From: Actinernus sp. WN-2022
Taxonomy: Eukaryota > Cnidaria > Anthozoa > Actiniaria > Actinernidae
NCBI GenBank assembly: GCA_030867875.1
Contig: JAOWCC010000277.1
Span: 1-64,000 of the forward strand
Direction of reading: 5' to 3'
Length of the DNA: 64,000 bases
Part shown: positions 55,201 to 64,000 of the stretch, piece by piece
Numbering within the stretch: position 1 is the stretch's first letter
Layout: every line of letters starts with the position of its first letter
Notes under the pieces: generated by a model
The model's database searches: none
What the model saw: the letters and a program-made list of their open reading frames with translations, nothing else
What the model was told of the DNA's origin: nothing
Position numbers and translations under genes: made by a program

Positions 55201-57546
55201 GGAAACGCGCCCTTATTTTTTGCTTTTCCTAGTGTATCGAGGGTCGCCAAATAAACCAAAGCAAAATTTAAAAGCTCGTTTGTGTCAACATTTGTACTCA
55301 AGATCGCAGTGTTCCCAGTTGGGTGAGAAGCGGCTGATCATGCAAAATGGTAGTTGGCCCTTTGCTAAAGCTCTTCTGATATTTTTGAAAATGGTGTGTC
55401 TTGTCAGAAGTTTCCAGGCCTTGATATGCATGGGTGTGATTTGTAATGCTACAGCTCTCAGGCACATGATGATCGAGAACACTGGTTTAACTTTCTGTTT
55501 TGTTTTGGGTAACAGTGCCTTCGGAACCGGACAACAAGAATAAATCACATAGCTGAATGAAAACAAAGCATTCCAACTTGCAAATCCTAACATATCCACT
55601 CGATTTCCTTTATTGAAAAGACTCCGACTTCAAAACTAGTCCACAAATTTGCTTTTTACCGGATCAAAACACGAGCTGATTGGCTCAAATAACCGTAAGT
55701 TGGAATGCTATTGTCTTGTACTCAACACTGATTGGCTCAAATAACCGTAAGTTGGAATGCTATTGTCTTGTACTCAACACTGATTGGATCAAATAACCGT
55801 AAGTTGGAATACTATTGTCTTGTACTCAACACTGATTGGATCAAATAACCGTAAGTTGGAATGCTATTGTCTTGTACTCAACACTGATTGGCTCAAATAA
55901 CCGTAAGTTGAAGTGCTATTGTATTGTACTCGAGACTGATTGGCTCAAATAACCGTAAGTTGGAATGCTATTGTCTTGTACTCAACACTGATTGGCTCAA
56001 ATAACCGTAAGTTGAAGTGCTATTGTATTGTACTCGAGACTGATTGGCTCAAATAGCCGTAAGTTGGAATGCTATTGTATCAGTTGTACTCGATATAGCC
56101 TGAATTTCAGCCGTCTCCTCTGGTTCGTTCCTTCCGAGAGACGTCTGAATCCAATAGCCGATAATGCCGTCCAGTGACGTCAAGGTGGATTAACAAATAA
56201 AACTGTCACGGCGGTAGTAAGAGTTCGTGGGCCATCGCTCGCCTTGAGAAATTATTTGAGATTATGCCGGCCAAAATAAAAGCCTTGCCTATATATATGT
56301 ATCTCCATCCCATTTGCTTCTCAAGTCTCTTATGTTGTGAAAATCTTTCCGAAGCAACAAATCGTTATATTATATTTGGAGGCAAAGTACAGTTGGTCTT
56401 TGTCTCAGTTCCGCGCTAATTCCGTTGATTTTTGTACATGTCTCGCGATCTGCCGTTCGAATCGACACAGCTACGAGATATTACCTATGTAAATGATGCA
56501 ACAGAAAAGTAGAAAAAACATGAAAGGATAATAGAGAATTTTCGAAGAAATACGAAGACTATTTTACGGGAAAGAACAGTTCCTTGAAGAGAGTAGCGAC
56601 ATTCTTTACCACTTCGAGTGTGAACAAATAATCGATTATCAACAACCCCGCGGACGCGACGCGATAAAATGTACATGCTTACAGGTTAGTCGGCCGGTTA
56701 TTGTGCAGGACACTTTCAATCCATTTCCAGATGTTTTCCTTACGAATTCAAGGTCTTTGCCAAAGACAATCACTCCACTGAAACTCAACGATCAACAATC
56801 GCGAGTCCAAAGTGAATCCTGCCATCTTCTCGGCTGATAAGTATGATAATTGTGCAACATTATAGAATATGAACCAATCAAAGATCACTACCAGAAAACC
56901 TGGTAGTGACGTCACTGGACGGCATTATCGGCTAATGATTCAGACGTCTCTCGGGAGGAACGAACCATAGGAGACGGCTGAAATTCAGGCTATGCTCGAT
57001 AGTGGTTGGCTCAAATAACCGTAAGTTGAAACGCTATTGTATTCTACTCGACGCTGATTGGCTCAAATAACCGTAAGTTGGAATGCTATTGTATTCTACT
57101 CGACGCTGATTGGCTCAAATAACCGTAAGTTGGAATGCTATTGTCTTGTACTCGACACTGATTGGCTCAAATAACCATAAATTGGAATGCTTTCTTTTTG
57201 TACTGCAATGTGATTGGTTCTCATTGTCTTAGGGCCCTGCCCGTCAGAGTAGTCACACAGTATATCTTCCAAATGGACCAAGGTAACTGAACATAAGGCA
57301 TTTTGTTTTCCTGCCACAGATTCTCATGGTCTTGAAGTAATTGCATCTTATACCAGGAATGCACAGCTGGCTTACGGAGCCGACTGGTGCCAACAAGACA
57401 GAGATCAATCCACTAGTGACATTCACGACAGTCAAGCAAATTCTACTCTATCAACAACTGAAAGAACCACCCAATCAAACTATAATCTAATAGCGACATG
57501 TTCATTTTATGATCACATACTTCACTTGTGGAAAATCTGCCTATAG
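46269..57546 (+). CDS. DPH7: DPH7/WDR85, diphthine methyl ester hydrolase (9 exons)
   Basis: DPH7 is a WD40 protein that removes the methyl ester from the methylated diphthine intermediate on elongation factor 2, before the final amidation to diphthamide. Exons: 46269-46507, 48451-48507, 48591-48678, 50319-50413, 51191-51351, 52076-52148, 52243-52308, 54876-55048 and 57320-57546. The total is 1,179 nt (392 aa; human is 452). Family signatures are [10 protein letters not shown] and VCGTYQL (exon 1), KICLSLDWS (exon 4), [13 protein letters not shown] (exon 5), [11 protein letters not shown] (exon 6), [14 protein letters not shown] and [17 protein letters not shown] (exon 8), and [12 protein letters not shown] near the stop. 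Introns 1 and 2 need GC donors to keep frame; the other six junctions are GT-AG. The frame stays open upstream to an ATG at 46152, but that extension lacks family similarity. Exon 8 directly follows a SINE. Confidence 0.95.
46600..46930. mobile_element. MITE in DPH7 intron 1
   Basis: About 110-bp arms: acacaggcagcccaggctc... pairs with ...gcttgggctgcctgtgg. Inner blocks are accagatattctggatgttt and gataaaatacc with their complements. It starts about 90 nt past exon 1. Confidence 0.8.
46935..47816. mobile_element. Possible 14-bp TIR element
   Basis: cctactatcggaca at 46935-46948 and tgtccgatagtagg at 47803-47816 are exact complements. A third related site (tactatcggata) is at about 47,338, so the extent may be shorter. 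No transposase was recognised. Confidence 0.45.
47817..48450. other. DPH7 intron 1, no further feature
   Basis: AT-rich intron sequence with no coding evidence. Confidence 0.4.
48679..50318. repeat. DPH7 intron 3 with small repeats
   Basis: A hairpin near 49,237-49,285 pairs cagagccttcttcc with ggaaagaaggctctg. A 26-bp unit aagaacacccgcaataatgc(tgccac) is repeated a little over twice at 49,507-49,567. No gene in the rest. Confidence 0.6.
50460..51090. mobile_element. Nested repeats in DPH7 intron 4
   Basis: Several copies of aatgtgcttagaaggtaat lie at about 50,490-50,585, with complements near 50,880-50,940. Inside is a foldback (50,693-50,828) with cttcaatcttctgtg and its complement. Truncated pieces of the agagcggttttcaattgag MITE lie at 50,609-50,692 and, from the opposite end, at 50,943-51,090. 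Confidence 0.65.
51482..51519. repeat. G-rich tract in DPH7 intron 5
   Basis: Four or more G-runs of three or longer in about 40 nt on the plus strand, including ggtgggagggggagg and a 10-G run. Potential quadruplex. Confidence 0.6.
52309..53720. other. DPH7 intron 7, atypical composition
   Basis: Near 52,775-52,850 there is an atcgat-rich patch. From about 52,860 to 53,720 CpG-containing words are much commoner than in neighbouring introns. At 53,390-53,475 gctatgcaaatgctccaccg with ggggtcagc is repeated about three times. gggaggtgagtcg near 53,565 resembles a splice donor. I recognise no protein on either strand. Confidence 0.45.
54237..54430 (-). repeat. Dispersed repeat, 'ttccctgac' family, copy 3
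   Basis: Minus-strand reading matches copies at 20,566 and 34,768: the gggttcgcac edge, aaagtcagggaattt, caaaacagcccaaag, and the cttggtcaa/ttcttgaccagtgac edge. Truncated at one end. Confidence 0.6.
54613..54861 (-). mobile_element. tRNA-derived SINE, copy 2, abutting DPH7 exon 8
   Basis: The minus strand carries the tRNA-like head (box B-like ggtttgaaccc in complement near 54,799, box A-like in complement near 54,841-54,853) and the same body as 21,139-21,421. Its head ends about 14 bp before the exon 8 acceptor AG (54874-54875). The complement of its box A supplies ctaac at 54849-54853, a good branch-point match 23 nt from the acceptor. Confidence 0.85.
55079..55215. mobile_element. MITE, agggcgcgttt ends
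   Basis: agggcgcgtttt at the left and aaacgcgccctt at the right, with weaker inner complementarity (aggacatatctgcag region). About 137 bp in DPH7 intron 8. Confidence 0.65.
55216..55665. other. Unassigned intronic block with overlapping open frames
   Basis: Open frames of 140 aa (plus, from 55,121) and 104 aa (minus, 55,285-55,599) overlap. Neither shows a domain I can name and neither has splice or start support. Possibly a decayed mobile-element fragment. Confidence 0.35.
55670..57225. repeat. 52-bp minisatellite split by a transposon
   Basis: The unit contains gattggctcaaataaccgta, agttggaatgctattgt and ttgtactcaacact. About eight copies lie in 55,670-56,090 and four to five more in 57,000-57,225, with the transposon 56,096-56,992 between. 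Copies on both sides are alike, so the array predates the insertion. Confidence 0.88.
56096..56992. mobile_element. Mutator-like nonautonomous element (897 bp)
   Basis: Ends tagcctgaatttcagccgtc and its complement, with about 86 bp of inverted match including ccgataatgccgtccagtga. Flanks are tactcgata (56087-56095) and tgctcgata (56993-57001), a 9-bp duplication with one difference. TIR length and a 9-bp duplication fit the Mutator-like superfamily. No transposase was recognised inside. Confidence 0.8.
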
Positions 57547-57648
57547 TGTTGATTACTTGTATTCTGGTAATGGATAATAATATACCCTGATAGCGACATG
57601 TTCATTTGATGATCATATACTTCACTTGTGGAAAATCTGCCTAATAAT
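57492..57648 (+). repeat. Tandem duplication of the DPH7 last-exon end
   Basis: The terminal coding sequence tagcgacatgttcatttt...gaaaatctgccta (57,492-57,543) is repeated almost exactly at 57,591-57,643, about 99 bp downstream in the presumed 3' UTR. The second copy differs by a few bases. It would be reached only if the first stop were skipped. Confidence 0.85.
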
Positions 57649-57688
57649 AGTATTGTTGGTCAGCTGTATTCTGGATAATAAGTAATGG

Positions 57689-57998
57689 CAGGAGCGTCCA
57701 TATATACTACACCCGTGAGTCAGGTATGACCGGTTTGAGCTATTTTTAGAACATGTTTCCCGGGTAACTGCCTTCTGACTCTGCTGCGATCGTGCATTTG
57801 TTTGCCGTAATTATCGACATTAAGAATGATCTATTGTACTTTGAGGTGATTTTACTAACGCTGCATTGTCCTGACTGGTTTGATTGGATTCCCAAAGTGT
57901 GGGCACGTGAATTCCCGTGAGATCTGTTCTAAATATAGCTCAATCCGGTCATACACCGACTCACAGACCTACATAGTATGGGAGATGGACGCTCCTGG
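57689..57998. mobile_element. MITE (~310 bp) just downstream of DPH7
   Basis: caggagcgtcca at the left and tggacgctcctg at the right. Inner blocks include catgaccgg-type/ccggtcata, gagctatttttagaaca/tgttctaaatatagctc and ctacac/gtag with gtgagtc complements. Confidence 0.8.
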
Positions 57999-58012
57999 TA
58001 AAGGTAATTAAG

Positions 58013-58155
58013 TGGATTCGAGTGCAATTCGGAACTAATTTGAACGAGTGAGACTTTCAAAGAGTATCAAAATTGCATGAGCCCGTAGCAAATGCAATTT
58101 GAGCTCTTTGAAAAATCTCTCGAGTTCAAATTAATCCAGAATTGCACGAGAAAGC
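58013..58155. mobile_element. Small foldback element
   Basis: cgagtgcaattcggaactaa pairs with the ttaatccagaattgcacgag block, with a centre built on ctttcaaagag/ctctttgaaa. About 140 bp. Confidence 0.65.
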
Positions 58156-58479
58156 CATGATTACTTGTTAATACTATTCATCCGCATATATTTGTGTTTT
58201 TGTCGTGATGTTATTCAAAGGATTTTGCTTCAGTTTTTCGACTTCTCCCGGCTGTAAATGTGGAAATCTCTTTGTTATTATTCTACATTGTTGCAAAAGT
58301 TTGGAAACACTTATTTCACGGTATTGCTAACAGCATAACGCTGATTTACATAGAATCCGTGGCTAAAAATACATCCGTAGTATATAATTAAAAGTAATTC
58401 GTAATACTATATATCTAATTATGTACTTATATACTCGTATAAACAATAATATATAATAGTAGTAACAATAACAAATACA

Positions 58480-58740
58480 AAAGTCGCAATGTTGTTCTGA
58501 AAAGAAACCAACGACCTTGTCTCGCGATCATCATGAATTCTGTTTTGGCCACGTTTAAGTGGAGCTTATTTGCTTTGAGCCAGTTGTTTATCTTGAGAAA
58601 TTCGGTATTTGATCTGACAACAACATCAATAACATCTGCTCCACTAAACGTGATGCTGCAGTGTCATCAGCAAACATACATGCAGGGTGTTGACGTTTCA
58701 AGGCAATTTGGTAAGTTGTTTATGTAGACGAGAAACCAGG
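58480..58740 (-). pseudogene. Broken LINE reverse transcriptase fragment
   Basis: Minus-strand pieces, in different frames, read FADDTAAS (the reverse transcriptase catalytic motif, preceded by TPCM with a small insertion) and KINNWLKANKLHLNVAKTEF (the conserved segment that follows in CR1/Jockey-like LINEs). Frameshifts separate them and no other RT part is present, so it is dead. Clade placement is inference. Confidence 0.75.
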
Positions 58741-58772
58741 AGTTCTGGTTGGATATAATTTGTTCACATCTG

Positions 58773-58908
58773 AGGTATTACATGATTTGGTACTCTGGTA
58801 TTCCACGATTTGGCACTGGTATTACACGATTTGGCACTGGTATTCCATGATTCGGCACTGGTATTCCATGATTCGGCACTGGTATTACACGATTTGGCAC
58901 TGGTGTTT
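58773..58908. repeat. 21-bp tandem repeat, about 6 copies
   Basis: Unit ggtattacacgatttggcact, with ttccatgattcgg variants. The variants alternate in a block-like pattern. Confidence 0.9.
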
Positions 58909-59055
58909 AGCATAAATACAGCTGCTCTCAGCCAATCAAATTCGAGAACTCGTTGCATGTATATTATTATGTATTAAATACACTTGTAAATTCATAATAC
59001 AGTTGTTTTTTTCTTTGACAAATATTCAGTGCTTATCAGCATTATAAGTAGTACA

Positions 59056-59077
59056 TTTTTGTGTGTGTGTGTGTGTG
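59056..59077. repeat. GT microsatellite
   Basis: A run of tgtgtgtgtgtgtgtg in the intergenic region. Confidence 0.85.
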
Positions 59078-59169
59078 GAGGATTCCATCCATCATTTTCC
59101 ACTCAATGCAGCCATTGAGATCTTCTACGTTTCCCCAGTTTGTTTATTGTCCTGCATGGTGATGTTAAT

Positions 59170-59429
59170 AATAATAATAATGGCATTAATCAGTGGCATA
59201 TCCACGAGGTGGCTCTTCATCCACTGATGAGCCTGCGATTTAACGTCCCCATCCGAGAAGACGTGAAGGTCAAACCATTTGCAGCTCGTGGACGAAATTG
59301 TTTCATAAAGGAAGTACCTTTTACTCAGATTATTTTAAGACCCCGAGTGTTGGTCCGGCCGGAGTTTCAACGGTCGGCCTCAGTCCCGCACAACAGACCG
59401 ACGCTTAACCACTGGGCTAACCGGGAGGC
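59170..59429 (-). mobile_element. tRNA-derived SINE, copy 3
   Basis: Minus strand shows the same tRNA-like head (complement of ccactgggctaaccgggagg at the edge) and the body with the aaggtctaacc-like and cgtcttctcgga segments. More diverged than copies 1 and 2. The tail includes an ATT-type microsatellite near 59,165-59,182. Confidence 0.78.
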
Positions 59430-59450
59430 GGTTAACGTTGGGTTTGAGAT

Positions 59451-59762
59451 AGAGCAGATTTCGTATGAGTGGAGTGTACGGTATGCCGTGACATTGAAAT
59501 GGTTTCCCTATTGTTTGTGTCCTGCTGACGGTTACGGTGAGGCTACGGTAAGGCTACGGTAAGGCTACGGAAAGGCTACGGAAAGGCTACGGAAAGGCTA
59601 CGGAAAGGCTACGGAAAGGCTACGGAAAGGCTACGGAAAGGCTACGGAAAGGCTACGGAAAGGCTACGGAAAGGCTACGGTAAGGCTACGGTAAGGCTAC
59701 GGTAAGGCTACGGAAAGGCTACGGTAAGGCTACGGACATGCCGTAGTTTGTCCCACTGCTCT
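59451..59762. mobile_element. agagcagatttcgtatgag MITE with an internal VNTR
   Basis: Ends agagcagatttcgtatgag and agtttgtcccactgctct match the 206-bp copy at 40,421-40,626. Between them the interior has expanded into an 11-bp tandem repeat. Confidence 0.82.
59541..59735. repeat. 11-bp minisatellite, 18 copies
   Basis: Perfect 11-bp spacing of ggctacgg from 59541 to the copy starting at 59728, with two variants (ggctacggtaa and ggctacggaaa). The A-variant forms a block of ten in the middle, flanked by T-variants. Confidence 0.95.
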
Positions 59763-59936
59763 AAATGGCTAGACATAGGTCTTCTCGTGTGATGTATTAC
59801 ATGTGCAGCCAACTTTATCGTGTCTTTTCAGACCAAACCTGGTGAAAGGACAACACTCAGCATTAAAAACCTAACATGACAAACGTGTTGGACATTAACA
59901 AATTAACGATCAATACATACATGTTTAGCATGGTAT

Positions 59937-60042
59937 CGTCCTCTTATTTACCACGAATGAATGGTCAAAATATTGTGGATTCAAGAGGCACAACAAATTC
60001 AATGATTATGTTCATGAGATGATGTAAATCATGGTAAATAAG
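59937..60042. mobile_element. Small inverted repeat
   Basis: gtcctcttatttaccacga and tcatggtaaataagaggac form an imperfect inverted pair about 105 bp across. Confidence 0.6.
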
Positions 60043-60254
60043 AGGACATTCATCAGGGATCAAACTTAACTCCATTAATAATTCATGAAGCAAAAACAAA
60101 GGAAATCACCGACACGAAGGTGTCTTAGGACAGAAGTGTTATTCACGAACACTTCCTTAGTCTGCGCGCCAATCCCTTGGTTTTGGAAGAGGAAATCTGT
60201 AGAGGCAGATCGCTTCACTCATACAAAACACTTAAGATTTTCTCCCCTATTTCC

Positions 60255-60705
60255 TTAAAGTGCATATAAGCCCTAGCCAGTTATCTTTGATATCGATTGT
60301 ACATGAAGTGGATAGTCCAACGGTAGAATATTTCTTGATTTGGGTGTTGCGTCGACGAGATATAAAGGTTTATATTTCCAATATGCTAATGATGTGATGT
60401 CATCACCGACATTTGCTGAATTTCTTTGTGCTTGTGAATTAAGCTATTTTCTAATTTAGAATTATATATTTGTAAAATCACTTTGATAAGCTTCAAATAT
60501 AACTTAGAATTTTTAAAATAGGTAATTTGTCTCTACCAGCATGCTTTTGTATAATAAGTGATGTCGGTGATGACATCACATCATTAGCATATTGGAAATA
60601 TAAACCTTCATATCTCGTAGACATAACACCCAAATCAAGAAATATTCTACCGCTGGACTATTCACTTCATGTACAATCGATATCAAAGATAACTGGCTAG
60701 GGCTT
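60255..60705. mobile_element. Long-TIR MITE (~450 bp)
   Basis: Arms of about 135 bp: atataagccctagccagtta, gatatcgattgtacatgaag and caatatgctaatgatgtgat are mirrored in complement near 60,560-60,705. A partial relative is at 62,290-62,640, and a diverged piece lies near 20,865-20,985. It lies against the end of the Myb/SANT pseudogene. Confidence 0.82.
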
Positions 60706-60715
60706 CTATGCAGTG

Positions 60716-61019
60716 GCAGTTGTGGCAGTGGAGGACCGCCTCCAGTCTTCCTTTCTTATTTGCGGTTTGAAACCGCTTTCTTTTTTGTTTCCCTCTTCAA
60801 GGTCCTCCATTTCTTTCGTACATCATCCACCGACCGATTGTTGCCAGACACAGCCCTCACCTCTTCGCATACCCTCTCCAATGCGCGTTTCTTCTGAACA
60901 TTTGTGTCCATGTTATTTAAGGAGTTAAATAAAATTTATTTGCTACTTTGTACGGCTTCTACCAAGACCTATTTCTTGTTTGGTAAATTGGGCCTTCGCC
61001 TCTTTGCGTCCGCAGCCAT
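60716..61019 (-). pseudogene. Harbinger-type Myb/SANT-like protein, broken
   Basis: The minus strand from the ATG at 61019 reads MAADAKRRRPNLPNK, then VLVEAVQS, then RALERVCEEVRAVSG, NNRSVDDVRKKWRTLKRETK and TGGGPPLPQLP. The order fits the NAIF1-like/Myb-SANT DNA-binding proteins carried by PIF/Harbinger transposons. Three in-frame stops interrupt it (after NLPNKK, after QSSK and after AVSNRK), so it is not functional. A MITE cuts it off at its 3' side. The family call is from pattern recognition. Confidence 0.7.
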
Positions 61020-61573
61020 AACGACTTATTTCGCGAATGACTAATTTAAACACATAAATATTAATTAGGCCATATATAAGGCCAGCGCTGATTGGCGTTT
61101 TCATTGTAATCGATAATTTTACGGAGGCTGGAAAGGTAAGAGATGTCTTAGCTGTGAACGTCTTATAGGAGTACTCTAGGACATTTGCTGAGTCGCATTT
61201 ACGACATCTCTTAGGACAGTCGCAAATTTTGTATCTTATGACATGTCTTAGGAAAAGTTTCGTGAATCTGGCCCCTGATTTACACTTTTGCTTCGATTTT
61301 CTCGAAGCAGCAGTGTTTTATCAGATTTACAAACACGAGAGCGTAGCCCGAGTGTTTTTAGGTCCAAACACGTGCTGCGAGCTTCTGGAACTGCTTCAAA
61401 AACGTGCATGTATAGAGTCATGTTATTTTGGCGGTACGACCTATATCGGCCAACAAAAAAATCGAAGGAAAAGTTTGTGTAAATGATGACATCTATATCA
61501 CATTTACAAACACTCATTAATTAATTCATGAATTATTTATGAAGTTTTTGAATCGTGTACGAATAGACAAAAA

Positions 61574-61727
61574 TTTGTTGTCCCATTTCAGACCACGTCA
61601 CTTTTCCCTTGAGTAATACATTTGTTTTTCTGTATTCCAAGAGGAAATGTAGCAATTTCTATAATTGGAAAACAAAGCACTGAATCCTCTGGAGAACTAT
61701 CACGTGGTCTGAAATGGGGCAACAAAC
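61574..61727. mobile_element. Small MITE
   Basis: tttgttgtcccatttcagac with cacgt at the left and its near-complement (acgtggtctgaaatggggca) at the right. About 154 bp. Confidence 0.72.
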
Positions 61728-61753
61728 AGCCAAGCTGACTAGGACTATTAGGC

Positions 61754-62289
61754 TTAAAGTGCCTATAACCTATTTGCAATTTTTATAGCTATGAACCTCC
61801 GAAACGTTTTGAATACTTTTGTGAAGAAAGTTTTGGTTTACAGTGAATACTTTGTTCTACGCTTGTTTAAAATCGTGTAAATGTGACCTTCCTAATCCAT
61901 GACCGCGTAAGTGAACGCCTGGGTCGATTCCTGTATGTACCGTCATCTTAACGTCATGATTAACATGTTGACTAAAATGACTTTTTTTCTAAACTAACAA
62001 CTCACAAACTGTGTATATTTTCTATGCATCGACGTTGTTGTGATAGAATGGCGCCATGGAGAATAATGCATTAATGAGATGACGTCTATACAGGTATCGA
62101 TCCAGGCTTTTACTTACGCGGTCATGGGTCAGGTGAGGTCACAAAAGGTCACATTTACACGATTTCAAACAAGCGTAGAACATAAAGTATTGATTTCACT
62201 GTAAATCAAAACTTTCTTCACAGTAGTACTCAAAACGTTTCGGAGATTCATAGCTATAATAATTGCAAAATGGTTATAGGCACTTTAAA
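61754..62289. mobile_element. Intact long-TIR MITE, reference copy
   Basis: Ends agtgcctataacc/ggttataggcact and long inner arms with tttatagctatgaacctccg, cttctttgtgaag-like blocks and tgaccttcctaatccatgac. Equivalent to the interrupted copy at 27,231-29,724 and useful as its empty site. Confidence 0.85.
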
Positions 62290-62640
62290 GTGTATATAAG
62301 GTCAAATATTCTTTATCATAATATCGATTCTACATCAAGTGAATAGTAGAATATTTCTCGATTTGAGCGTTGCGTCAATGAGTTACAGAGGTTTATATGT
62401 ATAATATATTCAAGCTCTGTGACGTAAAACCGGTCGTCATTTATTATACAGAAACATACTGGTAGAGGTAAATGACCTTTTCTAAACATATATATTATAT
62501 TTGAAGCTTATATCAGTAATTTTACCAAATATTTTGTCAAAATCAGAAAACGGTTTCATTCAGAAGGAAAAAGAAACGACAGTAGATTCACGTCAAATTT
62601 ACATCATCATTAGCATATTGGAAATAGAACCTTATGTCTT
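62290..62640. mobile_element. Partial copy of the 60,255-60,705 family
   Basis: Shares aaagtgtatataag, atatcgattctacatcaagt, gaatatttctcgatttgag and cattagcatattggaaata in the same order. The interior and one arm are reduced. Confidence 0.6.
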
Positions 62641-62708
62641 TGTTAGCTTTTTTCAACCACTACCGTGCACAAAACACAATAGAAATTCCAACATGTTAAT
62701 CAATCAGC

Positions 62709-62932
62709 CAATAGAAACGTGTGAGTTCAGTCGTTCAGGGAACGCTAATGAACTATGATCGTGCACAATATTTTGTCTTACCCCTTCCAACCTAAATCGC
62801 AGCGCCTTTGTTAGCCCTTTTGAAGTTTGCCGGGTTTCCTAACCATTCCACTCTATTAACTATGGCCAAAAGAAACGTGTGGGTTCAGGGGACGCTAATG
62901 AACTATGACCGTGCACAATCTTTTGCCTGTAT
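62709..62932. repeat. Direct duplication (~60 bp, two copies)
   Basis: ccaatagaaacgtgtgagtt...gctaatgaactatgatcgtgcacaat (62,709-62,769) recurs with small changes at 62,866-62,925. The copies are about 157 bp apart. Confidence 0.7.
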
Positions 62933-62975
62933 CACCGTTGGTTCATGCGTTCAGTGTTCGCACTCTAGCAAAAAA

Positions 62976-63650
62976 GGTACAACAATATATGGGCCACGTC
63001 AGGCAAAAAGGGCCCGGACGACATAATATGTAAATGTATTTTGAAATTGTACCATGTTTTTTATAACTTGTGGTGCCATTACAATATGCATCGCAAGCGC
63101 CACGTTGTGCTACTAACAAGTAGTGTTGATTTTATGAAATTGACCAGTGAAATCGAAGACGAAATTTACGATATTTTTATACGAGGGTGCGATCACAATT
63201 TTAGCAGGCGCAAATGATTCCTTATCATCAGACGATTGTTTCAAGGTGTAACTTGTACTATTGCTAAAATCATATTATGAGCTACGGGGCGTAGAATGAC
63301 TACAGAAAAGAAGTTTTTTGGCCAAAAAGTGATCATCTTGTTCATCTTATTTATTTTTTACTCTTTAATGCCAGCAGGTATAAATGAATGTCATACATCA
63401 AAATCATCCCCTCTGACAGGATTCCTAATTTTGTGGTCATATTTGTAATCGGGCCTTTGCATCAAAATCACGTAAATTTCACCCCTGATTTGTGTTGTCA
63501 ATTTTATTGTTAGGAATGAAATGTAGCGCTCCTCGTCAAGAATACAATACAATATTCAACCTATTATTAGGAACACCGTTGTAGGAATTATTTAACTTGG
63601 ATGTCGTCCGGGCCCTTTTTGGCTGACGCGGCCCATATTTATTTGTACCA
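62976..63650. mobile_element. TIR element, tatgggccacgtcaggcaaa ends
   Basis: 62987-63024 and 63601-63638 are inverted complements with 2 mismatches in 38, including aaaaagggcccggacgacat. Weaker match extends to about 62,976 and 63,650. The interior shows no recognisable gene. Confidence 0.8.
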
Positions 63651-63705
63651 ATCAATTTACATTTTTGTTTTATATAATTAGAAAATAAGCAGAAAGTGTG
63701 TGGTA

Positions 63706-63753
63706 CGGGCGCCCTAGAATAACTAAAAAGCTAATCTTGCCTAGGGCGCCCTT
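63706..63753. repeat. Short hairpin
   Basis: gggcgccctag and ctagggcgccc form an 11-nt inverted pair around about 25 nt. Confidence 0.6.
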
Positions 63754-64000
63754 ATAGGATAAATGTGCAGAGAAAGGTGCGAAAGAGGAGAGTGCGTGAA
63801 TATACTTAATTTGCAATTAATAGTAAAAATGACAAGCACAAGAACGTTACAGTTACAGGCAAAACGAACATACTAACGAACGTAGGAAGGCTGTCATTAA
63901 GCAGAAAAGAAATAAGTAACAGAGTGGCGATGAGAGGTTTTATATTCTAGTGGTACAAGATGAATAGCAAGTTAGTATTGCAATACAAAATCAGCTCTCA
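63754..64000. other. Window end, nothing recognised
   Basis: AT-rich sequence without coding or repeat evidence. Confidence 0.4.

Larger units (their letters stand above)
60074..61300. mobile_element. ttcatgaagc repeat interrupted by a Harbinger-like element
   Basis: The opening attcatgaagcaaaaacaaa (60,078) and the later cctgatttac...ttttgcttcgat (61,274) are adjacent in the copy at 15,029-15,150. Here they are separated by about 1.15 kb. That block ends with a gatgtcttaggacagtcg-like region and aagtttcgtgaatctggccc, and it contains a broken Myb/SANT gene, consistent with a PIF/Harbinger element. Its left end is decayed. Confidence 0.5.

Overview
This is a eukaryotic, intron-rich, AT-rich animal window. 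The two genes have invertebrate-like structures, and the introns are crowded with small inverted-repeat transposons and tRNA-derived SINEs. I infer a cnidarian, probably an anthozoan such as a coral or anemone. That assignment rests on overall style and is moderate at best. No rRNA, intact tRNA, CRISPR or prokaryotic-type gene was seen.

Layout. (1) 1-13,640 is one purine-rich satellite array. Basic units are about 190 bp, with a longer form of about 220-230 bp. They are organised into higher-order blocks of about 2.0 kb (roughly 1-6,600) and about 1.79 kb (roughly 7,250-10,030). All open frames in this stretch are repeat by-products. (2) 13,640-17,700 is intergenic, with foldback elements and no recognised gene. 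(3) 17,735-46,093 on the minus strand is a complete nine-exon GET4 (TRC35) gene whose introns total about 27 kb. (4) 46,094-46,268 is a 175-bp head-to-head intergenic segment, a likely shared promoter. (5) 46,269-57,546 on the plus strand is a complete nine-exon DPH7 (WDR85) gene. (6) 57,547-64,000 is intergenic: nested MITEs, minisatellites, a broken LINE reverse transcriptase and a broken Harbinger-type Myb/SANT gene.

Both gene models were assembled by hand from splice sites. Phases are consistent at every junction: 942 nt/313 aa for GET4 and 1,179 nt/392 aa for DPH7. GET4 acts in tail-anchored protein delivery with BAG6 and UBL4A. DPH7 acts in diphthamide synthesis on elongation factor 2. 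No functional link beyond possible shared transcription is implied.

The most unusual items are these. A 1.4-kb long-TIR transposon carries a RecQ-like helicase fragment that still has an intron (27.4-28.8 kb). Two consecutive DPH7 introns have GC donors. A SINE ends 14-15 bp before a DPH7 splice acceptor and seems to supply its branch point. An 11-bp minisatellite has grown inside a MITE. A Mutator-like element has split a 52-bp minisatellite. A foldback pair with arms of about 0.9 kb sits in GET4 intron 6.
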